Shown here piece after piece: positions 31,639 through 44,485 of a stretch of 64,000 nucleotides of DNA (its first letter is position 1; each line of letters opens with the position of its first letter). The notes below the pieces were generated by a model that searched no databases, had not been told where the DNA came from, and saw only the letters and a program-made list of their open reading frames with translations. Both the position numbers and the translations under genes were made by a program. The DNA is from Xenopus tropicalis (taxonomy: Eukaryota > Chordata > Amphibia > Anura > Pipidae), in NCBI RefSeq assembly GCF_000004195.4, contig NC_030680.2:139065545-139129544 (forward strand), in the 5' to 3' direction.

Positions 31639-34600
31639 ATGAGGCAAACTATCATGGCTTCCTCCGAGTTTGAGGAATCAGAGACAGTGTTTATACACCT
31701 TCTTTATATAAGCCCAACTGAATGAGCCCATGACAAAAGGTGGGGATTTTTTTCTTTTTACAATCTAACATAGTTTGCAAAGAGACTAAATTGCTTAAAA
31801 AGTAATGAATAAGAAAACAAGGGTCTCCTGCTTTGCTTTGAAGGCTTAGCCTGCAATTATAACAGTCCAGTTCCGCCCTACCAAAGCCTTAGTTGCTTAA
31901 AAAATTAAATGGACTGATATGAAACTTAGGCTTAATATTAAGCAATATACATTCATTCAGCTTTCAGAGAGCAAGTGAAATCACCAGTGTCAGGTTTTGT
32001 ACAATGTCAGTGTGTAACGGGAGCAAGGGGAAAGGAAGAAGCAGCTGGGGAGGAGGCTTCGGGAAGGAGGGAGTGTGCTTTGGAACAAAGGTGACTCTTT
32101 TCGGATGGGCCAGACTTTCTGTGGTTTGAGGAAGAGGCAGGAAGAAGGGAGAAGGCACTGAAGAGACAGGCCCTTGTCTGCTTCCCTCTTTGTAGGGAAG
32201 GATGGAGTTGGCCGCTGGCCTACGGATGATGCAATCCTGGTGTAAAGAGGCTGAGAGCAGACAAAGTGCAGTATCAATAATCCATGCAGACTCAAGGGCA
32301 CCTCCGTGGATCTCTCTCTGCCTTTCTTGTTAACCTTTTTACTGCCAACAGAGATCTGAAGTTCAATGCCAGCACGGTGGAACAAACCAGTTCATGGGAA
32401 AACAAGACTGTACAATAAAGCTGCTGCAACAGAGTTAAGCTCGGCCACACACTGAAAGATCCAATCTGTGCCTGTTCTGGACCAAATCAGGCTAACCTGA
32501 TTGGTGGTCCCTCTGCTCATTTAGTAAGGGGGGGATTTCTAGGTGTATGGCCAGCCTAATTCTGCAGGCCTACAGGGCCCCAATGGATGAGGGCTGAATA
32601 AATGCAGCAAGCAGGGAGTGTGCTTTGGAACAAAGGTGAGCCCTCGCCCAGCGGTGTACTCCACAATAACTTATATGACCCTGCACATATAAGCCACAAT
32701 AGTCACAGTGACTAGTTGCATACAAGTATGAGTGGTCATACAAGTACAAATATCCATAAAGCCGGCTGTATGTAGACAAGCAGACTGGGTAACCATTAAT
32801 CAGGCACCCAAATGAGGGGCCCAGTAAGTGAATATGGGGATATTGCAGGTATTATACTTAATGTACAGAGTAGAAAGTGGTTCAAATACGGCTTTTTGGG
32901 CTGCATTGCAGCTTCTAGCATGCAGACTCATGTCGCTCATTAGCAAGAGCATTTAGATCACAAAGCAAAGGGCTCTGCCCAGCAACATGTGTGTCTAAAA
33001 ATACTGACTGCCCTAGCAATGGCTTGGACGGCACCCCTGGCTTCTTCCAGCACCCTCAGCCTTATACTCCCCTATATTCACAACATTAAAGGACATGGCT
33101 ACGCCTAGCTGGGACATTAAGGTACCAAGTTCTGGTATCATTCCCTTTCCCCTCTATTAGATCGATTCTGCCCCCGATACTGAAACGTTAATCTTATTCC
33201 CAGTAAGACACCAGCGGTGAATGAGTCTCGGCAGCTCTGCTTTCAGTTTTAATCATGTACAGAAATATAATGGCTAAGTGCCCTGGTGACCTCAGTCTAA
33301 TACTCAATGCTCCTCCTCCATCACCCCCCACCCCTCCAGAATGAGATACAAAGCCCACACAGAAGCTCCACCCAATACTCCAATTAAATCTAAAAAAAAT
33401 ACTGAAAATGGAAATTGAAAGGGAAAACACCCTACCACCCCATTCTACAGCACAATGATTCCATGAAGCCTTTAACAGTTTGCTACTTATACATTCAAAC
33501 AGTCTGCAGCAGGAACTGGAGAGATTACCCAGAATTCTTAGAGACTAAGACCAAGGATCAGTGACCACAACTGCATCATTTTAACACTTCCTTGAAACAA
33601 AGACATACATTAGCCTGCAGCTCCCTGAATAAAACATTCTACACATCCTATCAACTGCCAAAACCTTACATTTGCAGTAGAACAACATGCCGAGGGTTGC
33701 AGGCTGCCCAACCCTGACCAAGATCACACTCAAGTTCAGTGACATTATAGAAGCATAGGTGCCCAGCGGTTTAAAGCAATACACATGGCCACAGATCCTT
33801 TAGGCCACAGATTGCCACAAGGCCATTTTTCAAGGGAATAAAAACAGTATACTGTAAACTAGTAAATATTGCTATTACAAACAGCATGTATCTGTTTTGC
33901 TGTTCCCTGCACTTAGGGTTCTGACTACTGAAACAATGTAGCAGAAGCAGGCAAGAAACAGTGATGAAAAATAAAACCTTGGCTGGAAGAAAGCTACATT
34001 GTTGCAAGAGATAACGACTATTGCAGTCACAGTTAATATTTTAAAATCCACCTGTAATTCCTAAAGCGAGCGCATCAGGAAAGTTGCTTACAACCCCATT
34101 TATATTTTTGGGTTTACAGCCCCTTTGATTTAAGTTTGAGAACCAAATACTGCAACATGCAGCCGCTCCCCTTCTGCCCCTGTGCGGAGGCTCACAAGGC
34201 AGCAACGCTGTAAATATTCATAAGGTCGTGCAACAGTCCAATATACTGTATGACAGCGAGATGGGAGCTACCTCCCTTATCAACACAGGAGTGTTAGGAG
34301 AAGAGATTGCCAAGATTTGGTCCTCGTTACCATGGAGACAGGACACTGAACACGGCTTGTGAGGGTTACTCCAACATACGTGTAATCTCACCGTGGAGAT
34401 GACATCCTCGCCCCTTCCCACTGTATGTTATACTGAGTCTGTATGTTAAGAGGCTATCTTGCACTTTGGGGAATGCAGTATTTCCAGCTGTATCTTTTAG
34501 AAAAATAAGATTCCTGAATTTTTGAGTATTTGCCATCTGGACGGTTCATGCCCCATCTCTCCCACTGATATAAGGAAACAGGGGGAGGGAATTTCAGCAG

Positions 34601-34821
34601 CATCCCAGGATGGGCTGCCATGAGAGCAGGTCTGAATATATAATGGCACATTTTCCCTTGGCACAGTCCTATCTGAGTGCCTGACACAGTCACAAGGCTG
34701 CATACAAATGACTTTCTGCGGATGATTGTGCAGTCACAGACATGCCCTGTGCATTACTAGGGATCTTCCAGCACACTGCTGTAGGACATTAACAGCACAC
34801 TGCTAGGGGCATGCGTTTAGA

Positions 34822-34930
34822 TTGTAAGCTCTACAACACAGGGTCCAATTTGCCTCCTGTATTCATCAGTATTTGTATGTTTGATATATTAACCTTTCTT
34901 TTGAATGGAGCTACCATATAGGTTGAATAA
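34822..34930 (+). mobile_element. LINE 3' tail fragment
   Basis: Contains AGATTGTAAGCTCTACAACA and CAGGGTCCAATTTGCCTCC, as in the other L2/CR1-like tails here. Confidence 0.6.
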
Positions 34931-34961
34931 GTGTATAATAATCATAATGAGCCATATCTGT

Positions 34962-35185
34962 AAAGGTGGGCACACGGGCTGATTCTAACTGCTGATATCG
35001 GCCCTGAAATTAGCCAGATCTCGATTTTTCCGTCAAATTGGGGACTGTGTCGGCTCCTCGAACCAACGGCGCCTATACCCGTCATTCTAATTTGATTGTT
35101 TGTCCCCAGGACCAAACGACCAAATTAGCCCAATATCACCCACCAGTAGGTGGCGAGTGGATCTCACCATGTATGGCCACCTTAA
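34962..35185. mobile_element. 'CCATACAC' family MITE, internally deleted copy
   Basis: Ends AAAGGTGGGCACACGGGCTG and CATGTATGGCCACCTTAA. Inner words GATATCGGCC, GGACTGTGTCGGCTC and TGGCGAGTGGATC are shared with 5286-5639. About 224 bp against about 354 bp for the long copy. Confidence 0.8.
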
Positions 35186-36035
35186 CACTGCTGAACAACC
35201 TATGGCCAACCCGCCATCATGCCTTCAGTATATAAGAGTTATTGAGGAATGCTGGAGGGCAGCAGTCTAGACATCCCAGCTGTATAACATTAGCAATGAC
35301 TCTGAGCACCCGTCAGAGAGATCCATAAGAGACAACGCAATGTAATAAGTAGCCAGCAAGCTACTAATTGTCTTTCTGACTGTGCCTTTCAATACAAAGT
35401 AGCTGCACAGAGGGTTTATTTTCTCAGGCAAACAAGGCTTCTTTAGTCATGCTACAGCAGAGAAGTGTGAAGGCATTCAGAAGGAAAATGTTTGTTTTAA
35501 AAAGAAAAAAGGAAAAAACTACATAGCCTAGCAATTCCAAATATGTACATTTACCTTGCTTTGAAAGGGCCACTACACCTTCATTTTCATTATGTTTATT
35601 CTAAAGTGGTGGAGTTTTCTTACAGTGGTTCCAAACCCTGCACAAAAAATTACATACTTACAGGCGGCACTTTTGAAAACAGTAGGTTTCAGATGGCAGC
35701 CCTTGGTATAGCAGTGGTAACACCTTCACAATACATGAAAAAATGCTGCAATGATTGGGGCCCCATAAACTGTGCCATCTGCACTGCCCTTCCTTATTCT
35801 ATGTTGCCATATTGCTCGCCCAAGAACCTGTCCTATAACCCACTGATATAACAACTCAGAGCCCAAAACATATGGCAGCCAGCATAGACCTAGATTTGCC
35901 AAAGATGGCCTATGGCCATCAGGAAGAATCCCATAGCATCGGCCATTAAAAGTACAGTTGGTCATGTGACTTGCTACAAGGAGTCAGTCAGTTTTCAATA
36001 AAATATCAAACTTCTTAAAGTCTCATCAAGGTCTG

Positions 36036-36333
36036 TTAAGGTGCCCATACACATAAACATTCGCTCGCTTGGGAAGGTCACCAAGTAAGCGGATCTTCTC
36101 CCGATATTCCCACCTACAGGTGGGCAATGGCGGCAATCAGTTCGGGGACCGCATCAACGAGCCGATGCGGTCCCCAATCTGACTAAATCTTTTAACCTGC
36201 CCAATCGATATCTGGGCAATTTCAGGCCAGATATCGGTCAGGGATGCCCCTCGTTCCTGCCCCTACAAGCTGCCGAATCGGTCCAAGGGACCGATATCGG
36301 CAGCTACAATCGGCCCGTGTTTAGCCACCTTTA
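36036..36333. mobile_element. 'CCATACAC' family MITE, reversed orientation
   Basis: Begins TTAAGGTGCCCATACAC and ends CCCGTGTTTAGCCACCTTTA. The inner order (GCTCGCTTGG, GGACCGCATCAACGAGCCGA, GGGACCGATATCGGCAGCTA) is the complement of the 5286 copy. Confidence 0.85.
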
Positions 36334-36876
36334 GGGAGAAGGGAGTAAATAATGCAGGAAATACTCTGCTCTATTAAAGTGATTTTATTTCATTATTCTG
36401 CCCTTTAAATGTGATTTTTTGAAAGCAGGAAAAGTATAACCAGTGATATGTGCCAGAATAAGTTCAAATAAATCTGTTTTAAAGGACAAAATGCCACAAG
36501 GTGCCTACGACATACCTAGCAGGGTGCTTAAAATGACTCAAGGGGCAAGTCATAACCAGAACTGAAAGCAGCAACAGGAAGAAGGGAGATCTGACGTCGA
36601 GCTCACTAGCACACAGCACCCTGTGCCTTGCACTACTGTGCCCAAATCATTGTGCTTTCCACAACAGGGTACAAGTGAGAATGTGCTCAGCTGTACATCT
36701 GGTCTGGCCAAAGGTCAGGGTGTTCCTATTAACAGGGACTCTCAACTGTGTCCCTTATCTCGAGGGCTACTGAAAATTCTGTACCTGTTTCCTGCTGTCT
36801 GTAAGCTGTCTGTTCTGACTGGATGAAGCACAAAACAACCAGCCATCAACCAGCTGCCTTTGTGGCAATGCCCCCA

Positions 36877-37126
36877 TAAAGGCTGCCATACACAGGCCAA
36901 TTGTAGCTGCCGATATCGGTTCCTTAGACTGATTCGGCAGCTTATCGGCCCATGTATGGGCACTACCGACGGGCCTGCCAGACCAACGCCTGGCCAGAAA
37001 TTGATCAGACAGGTTTAAAAACTAGTCAGATCGGGGGAACGCATCAGCTCCTTGATATAGCCGTAGGTGGGGAAATCGGGAGAAGATTGCCAAGCGAGCG
37101 GATCTTAGAGTGTATGGCCACCGTAA
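36877..37126. mobile_element. 'CCATACAC' family MITE, same orientation as 5286 copy
   Basis: Starts TAAAGGCTGCCATACACAGG, contains GATTCGGCAGCTTATCGGCC and CACTACCGACGGGCCTGCC, and ends GTGTATGGCCACCG. It lies only about 540 bp from the reversed copy at 36036, so the pair could fold back in a transcript. Confidence 0.85.
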
Positions 37127-38334
37127 GCTGATGCCATGATCAACTGTTGTGCAAGAAATCCCACCAAATTCTCAAATTGATTTAGATCAAGACAATCAAA
37201 AAACTGCCTCTGCCTCATCTTTATATATCAGTGAGCATCAGACATCTATTTCACAGGCGTGCTAATGAAGACAGTCGAGTGAGATTATTAACCAGCAACG
37301 CAAATTAAACCATTAAGAATACATTATAGGAAATTGTTTCCAAACGAAGGGTTAAGTCAATTTAATTTCAAATTTAAAAAGGTGCTTAAAAAGGCATGCA
37401 AAAAATAATAAAGTTACTAAACATTTCATAGAGGTATAAAATGTATTGCGTATTATTACAAATGAGGAGTTTTTCATGATTTGGGGCGCAATGCCTTAAA
37501 GAATGTCTCCAACCAAAACCCAGCGGTACAGATACTGCTTCAATAGCTATTACATTTACATATAACTTTAAAACCAAAAATTTTTTCTGGATTACACGCC
37601 CTTTTAAATTCACCAAAACAATATTTAAAACTCCTACATATGATCTGAGTGCACATTTTCTTACTGGGCGTCAGTTAAAAAGGATATATTTTATTTAAAA
37701 AAAAAATACCTGTGCTTTTTCTGGCAGGGCTTTTGGCAGTAGACCATAAATATGTATTATCTACTATATTGAACACAAATGACCAGGTGGAGCTTTGTTT
37801 AGAGAACAGATAAAAAATGGCTGAACAGTGCAAGAGCTGATAAACATACAGTAATAAAAATACAAGACCTTAGATTTAACTTGGACATTTCAAACATACA
37901 GCACAGAAAGAAACAGCATGTCAAGATAATGAATATTATATGAATATTAAGTATTAGTGTTACTGGTCCTTTAACACATAGAGAAAAAGATGGGGGGGGA
38001 CCTTCTCCAGAGGCCCATAATTTAGCCCAATATAAGTGACAAAACATGACAATGCAGTAGCTTATCTAAGCCACAAAACCTGACAGGCACAAACAAGAAG
38101 CCTGAGAATCTGGAGCATAATATATAGAAAGATATAGCTATTTGCAAAGATAAAGACAAAGGCTGTATTTAAAATAGTAAACATTGGCTTTTCTGCCAAG
38201 TTCAGAGTGAAAGTGTTTTTTTTAAATGTAAAGCCACACAAGGGACTGCCATGGGGGGAGATGAGATTTACTGACATTATCAGAAGCTTTGTGCAAGGCT
38301 TGGGCCAGAGGGGAAAGGAAATCTAAAAGCGTCA

Positions 38335-38475
38335 AGAAACCCCTGATACGTGCACCCCTAAGAACCGCAGTTGTGAATTCAGTATGCCACATTTGGGCTG
38401 TGATTGGCTACTGGTAGGTCTTATATAGACTGGCAGCGTACAGGAGGCTCTGTTTGGCAGTACACATGTTTTTTA
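38335..38475 (+). mobile_element. partial copy of the frog 'GAGCAACATG' repeat
   Basis: Contains GGGCTGTGATTGGCTACTGG and CAGGAGGCTCTGTTTGGCAG, shared with the fuller copy at 38486. Confidence 0.6.
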
Positions 38476-38485
38476 TGTATCTAAA

Positions 38486-38888
38486 ACTCCGGTCCCCAAC
38501 CTTTTTTTTACCTGCGAGCAACATTTAAATAAAGCATGAAAAAAATTCCTAGGGGATGACCAATAAGGGCTGCGATTGGTTATTTGGTAGCCCAATGATG
38601 ACTAGGAGGCTCTGTTTGGCAGTATGCGTGATCTTTATGCCTCATAATCTTGTCTTCAAGTCAGAAATTCAAAAATCAAAACCTGCTTTGAGGCCATTGG
38701 GAGCAACATCAGAGGGGTTGGGGAGCAGCATGTTGCTCACGAGCCACTCGTTGGGGATCACTGATGATCTAAAACTTGCCTTCAAGCCAGGAATTCAAAA
38801 ATAAGCACCTGCTTTAAGGGCACTGGGAGTAACATCCAAGGGGTTGGTGAGCAGCATGTTGCTCGCGAGCCATTGGTTGGGGATCACT
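38486..38888 (+). mobile_element. frog 'GAGCAACATGTTGCTC' repeat with duplicated tail
   Basis: Starts CCGGTCCCCAACC and contains GGGCTGCGATTGG and GGAGGCTCTGTTTGGCAGTA. The module CAGCATGTTGCTCACGAGCC...GGGGATCACT occurs twice in tandem, ending at 38763 and 38887. Fragments of this family also lie at 15128, 16718 and 22150. Confidence 0.8.
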
Positions 38889-39588
38889 GGTCTATGGCAT
38901 AAAGGGGCCCAGAAGGAGTCCAGCAGTGGGTTAAGTACCTGCACTGTACCTATCCACTGTAGTAAGAGACTAAGGAAATGGAACACAAGCAGAACGGAGC
39001 TGCTGTCTCTAGGAAGCACAACACAACATTGTGCCTTAATACAGGATTGGGAAACTAAGGGCTCGTGGGCTGGATGTGGCCCTGCAAAGTCTATGGACCC
39101 CCAGCCTGCCCAGAGCCCCATAGACTTTTGTATGACATTATTTTAATACATGTGGCATGACAAAACATTGAACTGCTCAACAAAAATCATTTAATCTAAG
39201 AGTGCCAATACAGCATGTATGTATAGAACAAAGTCTTATTTGAATTAAAATAAAACAACATTACTAACTTAGCCTAAAGAAGAGTCCAAGCCATAAAATT
39301 CCAGGCCTACAATTAGAGAGATGGACAGAAGGTTAGATAGAGATCAAGCCACGTCTCCAGGGAGAGAGATCAAATATGCACTGGTGATTAGGTCTTTCAT
39401 AGGCACACACAGTGCTGCAAGCAGAAATTGCCTGCGCCAGGTTCTATTCTGTGGCAGCAGCACTAGAGTGTTAGAAAATAAACATTATGCACAGCAGGGG
39501 ACCCCATCAATAAGGCTGAGCCCAGAATTCTGCCCGTTATTGCATTTGCCTTGCTATTCTGCACTGAACTGGGAGGTGGGCACAATTG

Positions 39589-39732
39589 AAATCAAAATGG
39601 CTTTTGTGACAACATGGCCTATAATTCATAACCTGCCCTCAACTCCCACTGATAGATCTCCGGAGCAAAATAAAAATGGCTTTTCCTATAATTCATAAGC
39701 TTCTACCATGCTCACTGACAGGCCTCCGGAGC
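39589..39732. repeat. diverged tandem duplication of about 73 bp
   Basis: AAAATGGCTTTTG...CTATAATTCATAA...CTCCGGAGC occurs twice in succession, with several substitutions and small indels. Confidence 0.75.
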
Positions 39733-41041
39733 GAGCTACCAAAGCCCTGACACAGCAATGCCAGAAATCAGCGTCATTCGGCAATCCAGATGCCTGACCA
39801 AAATGTATAATATCCAATATGCAGTAATAACAAACAAAAGACTGGAACCTTTACCCCAATCTTCCTTTCCACGTGTGAATGAACTAATCTAACGGTTTAC
39901 TGGTCCAGATATCCAACTGAATGTAACAAAGCTAAAGGCACACTGGGACTTTGGAGTCTCTGAATGGGGGGTCCACCAGTCACTGGCACATTTGCCATAG
40001 GCAGAAAGGAGTGTTCTACCTGAGTGCAGCTTTGGTCTATATGCCCCATGCAAGTGCCATTAGCACAGCAAAAGTGTGGAAACAGGGACACCTTCCATCA
40101 GTTTTGGGGGCATTTTTGAGCAGATCTTCACAATAAAAAAAAAGGCAGCACTATCTGAAACATTGTGCTTTCAATATGAATAAAGCTAATAATTTCAATA
40201 AATGGACAAGGAACATCTGAAAGAGGTGATGTTCTGTAACTGCTCACACACTGTAACACTTACAAATGGAGGCATGCCACGCACAAGCACTGGGTTCCAG
40301 ACAATGTTATTTACTTAAATCAAATCACTGCTGCCCACAAGAAACATTCCAACATTTTTATTTTTTTTTTTATAACATGTCAGAATGTGATATTCAGTAC
40401 CTCGATGGAACATATGTTTCACTGTAAGCACATGGAACTGCTGACATGTTTCCTTTAGAGGACTAAGAAACCTCAAGGTGAATTAACTTCCCGCTGCCTG
40501 GGCAGTAACAAGGTGCACAGCCATCAAGCGACAGATACTTTTTTTTTCAAATTATCTGCTGAAACTGCTAAAACTAAAGAGCAGTTGTAAGAGCCCTTCC
40601 AAACCAATATGGTTAAATTAACTCTTAATGGCCCTGTCTTCAGCAAAAGGTGGCCCGGCCTTGGCTAATATCTACATAAATGCCAGGCAAAGTGCTGGAA
40701 AGTATTAAAGGACAAAGAAAGGCCAATTGCAGAGAGGAAGAGTGCCAAATTTGTTAGGCAACCCTCAGTGCATCTAATCACTATTGTCGGACCCTGCACC
40801 TCCATATTTATTTCCCACAGAGCCCTGGGCTGGTGTGTGTGTGCACTATAGTAAAACTACACAGGGTATATGCACTAGCCCAGCGTTGCACATAAAACAC
40901 ACATCACCATCTAAATGCCAAACACTGCTTTAAAAATTACTTTTTGCATACACATTTTCTTTATTTTATTATTTTTGTTTTATTCATTTTATTTTTGTTT
41001 TCCCACAACCAACACTATGTTTGCACAAAGTTATCCCTGGC

Positions 41042-41272
41042 TAGCAGACCTGTCCCCGATATACCAACCTAAGGTGGGCAAAATCAAATCACATGGATAC
41101 AGGCAGTGAGGGAGAGGACTGCATCAACAAGCCAATGTGGTTCTCAATCCAACCTGACTGATATCTGATGTCAATCAGGTAGGCCCGATGGAGGCGGGGC
41201 AATGCCAATGCCAATGCTGAGGCATTTATCTGCAGGCCAAGATTCAGCCCCGTGTGGCATTAGCCTAACAAT
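41042..41272. mobile_element. decayed 'CCATACAC' family copy
   Basis: Retains GACTGCATCAACAAGCC, TGATATCTGATG and a GATTCAGCCCCGTGTGGCAT end. Termini are worn and CpGs mostly lost, so it is older than the 5286 and 36 kb copies. Confidence 0.55.
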
Positions 41273-41514
41273 TATACCGATCAAGGGCTCATATCTTAAA
41301 AGAACCAGATATATATTGTTTTACTGCTGCACAAAATCCTTGCACCCCCTCATTTCCTTGTAAGGCGTTGGCCATTTAGTTTACTCAGTTTAGTAATGAC
41401 TGACACTATCAAAGGCAAATAATTGATTAGGAAAAGTAACTTTCCTCTCTATATCAGACTAAGGAAATGATGTAGTCTTATCACTCCTTGTTCTAGCGTC
41501 TCTCTTCTCAAATG

Positions 41515-41773
41515 TTTAAAGGAGAAGTAAAGCCTTTCATTTACAATGTGCCCCCCTGCATAGGTCCCATCTCCCAAAAAGGGCCCCTCTCCCTGTTGGC
41601 AAGAGTGGCACATTCCACATGTTGCCATCCCAAGCCAGAACCTGTGCAATGAAAAGCAGGGCCAGGTCAGCTTTATTAACCATGTTTCAGAACAGGGACC
41701 CTTCGCCAGGGAGCATGGGTGATGAGGCTGGTAGAGGCCCATGGAGCATAAAAGGCTTTACTTCTCCTTTAAA
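41515..41773. mobile_element. TTAA-flanked MITE, 259 bp
   Basis: Terminal inverted repeats TTTAAAGGAGAAGTAAAGCC and GGCTTTACTTCTCCTTTAAA are perfect over 20 bp. TTAAAGG ends fit the T2/Kolobok type. The interior also pairs (AGGTCCCATCTCCC, CAGAACAGGGACC). There is no transposase frame. Confidence 0.85.
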
Positions 41774-42429
41774 AGCAAACAATGGCCGTAAAGCTGGCCA
41801 CAAATTGTCTGATTTTTATGACAAGTAGCCTACATCATGGTTGATTTCCAATGAACTGACCAAAGGGCCAATACACAGATTGCTTAGTGTGCAACTGGGA
41901 CAATGACATCATAAATATGAAGAAGCAGCCATCTGATGCCACTGTTTGTATCGGCAGTTTAATAGTGCATATGACAGCCCTCAGCGGTGATGCACACAGC
42001 ACTTTGAACCCAATTATTTTCTCATGGAAAAATCCTCTGCATTGGAACAACCTCTAAGTATGTTTTCATTAGCGCATAGGCTTTGTTGGGAAAGCAATAT
42101 GGTAAATCCCATTCTGCTGTATATAGGAAAAAAATAAATATACAATAAACTCTTCTACTTACTGGGTATATTCTCCATTGCTGCAATGCCCATTACTACT
42201 CCCTGCTCTGTATTGATGAACCTCTGCAATCTCTTTATTCCCATTTACAGCTATGGATAGTAAAGCCACAGCTCAGTTTGGGTCTCCATGGAAACATGAC
42301 AGCGTAAAATAGGAAAATTAAAAGCCCTACATTTGTTATTAGCTTCCTCCGAGTGGGCATATGACTACTACAGGAACACAAGGTGTAAAATCAATACTGG
42401 TATTAGTTTATTTTTTTATATGAAATACT

Positions 42430-42500
42430 TGAGACCTGGGTTTTTCTGGATAAAGGAGTCTTTTCTTAATGTGGAGCATATATTAAGGCTACAACCTCAA
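42430..42500. mobile_element. fragment of the 'GACCTGGG(G)TTTTxxGGATAA' family
   Basis: GAGACCTGGGTTTTTCTGGATAAAGGAGTCTTTTCTTAAT matches the left arm of the element at 62961-63738. Confidence 0.6.
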
Positions 42501-43896
42501 CTGTAATACACCAGTCTAAAAATATCAATAAAATTCTACAATATTACATTGGCACTGTGATTATCAGAGAAAAGCAGGAGTTCAGCATAAAAAAATCCCT
42601 GTAAGGAGAAGTCCTAAAAGGGAAACCTGGACTGGGTCAGAAAAGTAAGAGTGCAAAGCCAGAAAATGAACAGAATCTCCCCTGTGTGCCAAGTGGGAAA
42701 TAAGCCACTGTGCGTGGCTCATATGGAGGCTGAAATAGAGCTGAAGAGGTCTAGAACCAGCATTATAGGGTTTTGTAGTTCTATTTATGCAACTTGAGAT
42801 ATACATATATCAATCTGTTACCTCTTAAAGGGAAACTAATCCTGAATGAACGTATGTGTAACTGTTTAATTCCCACCCCAAAGCCAATGCTTCTTTTCCC
42901 GATTCCTCTACTTCCGTTTAACCCTGCCTAGGGGTGGCAACATGTAACAGAAGAGGTCAGAGTGCTAACCTGTATGTGCCCTGGTTATACAGACAGAGGT
43001 GCACTTTTGGGGAAAATGTATAATGCAGATCAGAAAATGGGTCCCCTTGAAGGGTGGGTCTTCATGACTACCTTTAATACTGCAGAAAAAGTGGTGCATC
43101 ACTAGTTCTAAACCAATATTTGGGTCACAAAGCAGAATCCCGGCCTTAATTTTGTTTCCCTGAGTTTCACAAGCTGTGGTCAGCCACCTGTGATAAAACA
43201 TTAAAATTTGTGGACAAAACAAGAATAAAGACTGTTGTTGGGCAATGTTTTGCTTAGAGTGATTCTATAGACATTAGTGCTGTTTGCCAAGGAAAAGGGT
43301 GTATTTAAGCTGCCCTGCACTCACAGGAAGGAGATCAATGAAGTTCTATGAATTTGAGCTGTAATGGGTGGGGGAGCCTGAGCGCCTTTTTCCTACCCTG
43401 TACCAGTCTACAAAAAGCATAAAGTACTGCATATAGCAATGTGCAAGTGACCTGAATATGAAAGGGAAATAATCTAGGCTACTCCTACTCCATTTATAAC
43501 TTTCCATTCTGAACTGCCCTGTGTTGTTTCATTCTCAAGCTGTATCCTGCTGAAATGACTACACAGCATCTACTTTGTCATTCAGGTCAGATCTACGCAG
43601 TCAGTCACGGCTGATATCTTGCTACAGTGCTTAGGGCTGCTGGAAAGCAAATCCTTCAATGGAATACCTATGCTTGCTACACACCATCACCATTATTCAC
43701 TCATCCACCCAAATCACTGGATCATTAGGGATCCCTGTGGAAAATCGCCAACAGCCACATACAAAGTCAAATATGAACATATCCTAATTTAACTGTGAAA
43801 CCTGACCAAGTGATCCGGATCATTGCTCTCGTCACCTGTAAAGTTTAGCCAACATGGCCGGGAACAGGTTAACCAAATCTCTGCAGACAGAAATAG

Positions 43897-44165
43897 GCTA
43901 AAGCTGGCCATACATTAAAAGATCCACTCAATTATCAAGGTCACAAACTGAGCGGATATTCCCACATTGAGTTGGGTGATATGGAACTGATCCAATCGTT
44001 TGGCCCTAGGGTGCCAGTGACTGCTATAAAGGTCCTCAGAGAAAGGACCCCATCAACAAGCCAATCTTTCCTAGTCAGTGAGATTTTTAAACTTGTTTGA
44101 TCAATATCTGGGCAATTTTCATTCTTTGAAATTGGGGAAGCACGTTGCCTTTGGCAGACACTGGT
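43897..44165. mobile_element. decayed 'CCATACAC' family copy
   Basis: Begins AAGCTGGCCATACATTAAAAGATCC and contains GAGCGGATATTCCC, CAATCGTTTGGCC, ACCCCATCAACAAGCCAATC and TCAATATCTGGGCAATTT in the reversed order. The right end is lost. Confidence 0.65.
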
Positions 44166-44307
44166 TGTCAGATGGAAATTGCTCTGAAACAATTCTGGCA
44201 AGAAGGGGCAACTTTTCCTTTTATTCTTTTAATCTAATACCTTAATTTCCTTATAGTTAGGGCAAAATTACTTTATTATAGTAATTACCAAGGAAAGATT
44301 CTACATT

Positions 44308-44485
44308 TAAGGCTGTGGTACACGTAGGAACGTAGAGTTCCTCTCAAGGCAACTTCTGTGATTTCGGGGGAAATCACTGCGCCGCGTATGCCATCCCACC
44401 GGCGATTTACATTCTCGCCTGTGGGATGGCATTTCTGGGAGATTTGTCGCGGGCAACAAATCTCTACATGTGCCACAGCCCTTAA
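44308..44485. mobile_element. 178-bp MITE with TAAGGCTGTGG ends
   Basis: Left TAAGGCTGTGGTACACGTAGG mirrors right CATGTGCCACAGCCCTTA. An inner palindrome pairs GCCATCCCACCGGCGA with TCGCCTGTGGGATGGC. CpG content remains high, so the insertion looks fairly young. Confidence 0.8.

Noticed and set aside
31990..32385. 131-codon minus-strand ORF rich in Pro/Ser/Leu
   Set aside because: The composition reflects a purine-rich GGAAGAAGG tract on the plus strand; no domain or splice support.
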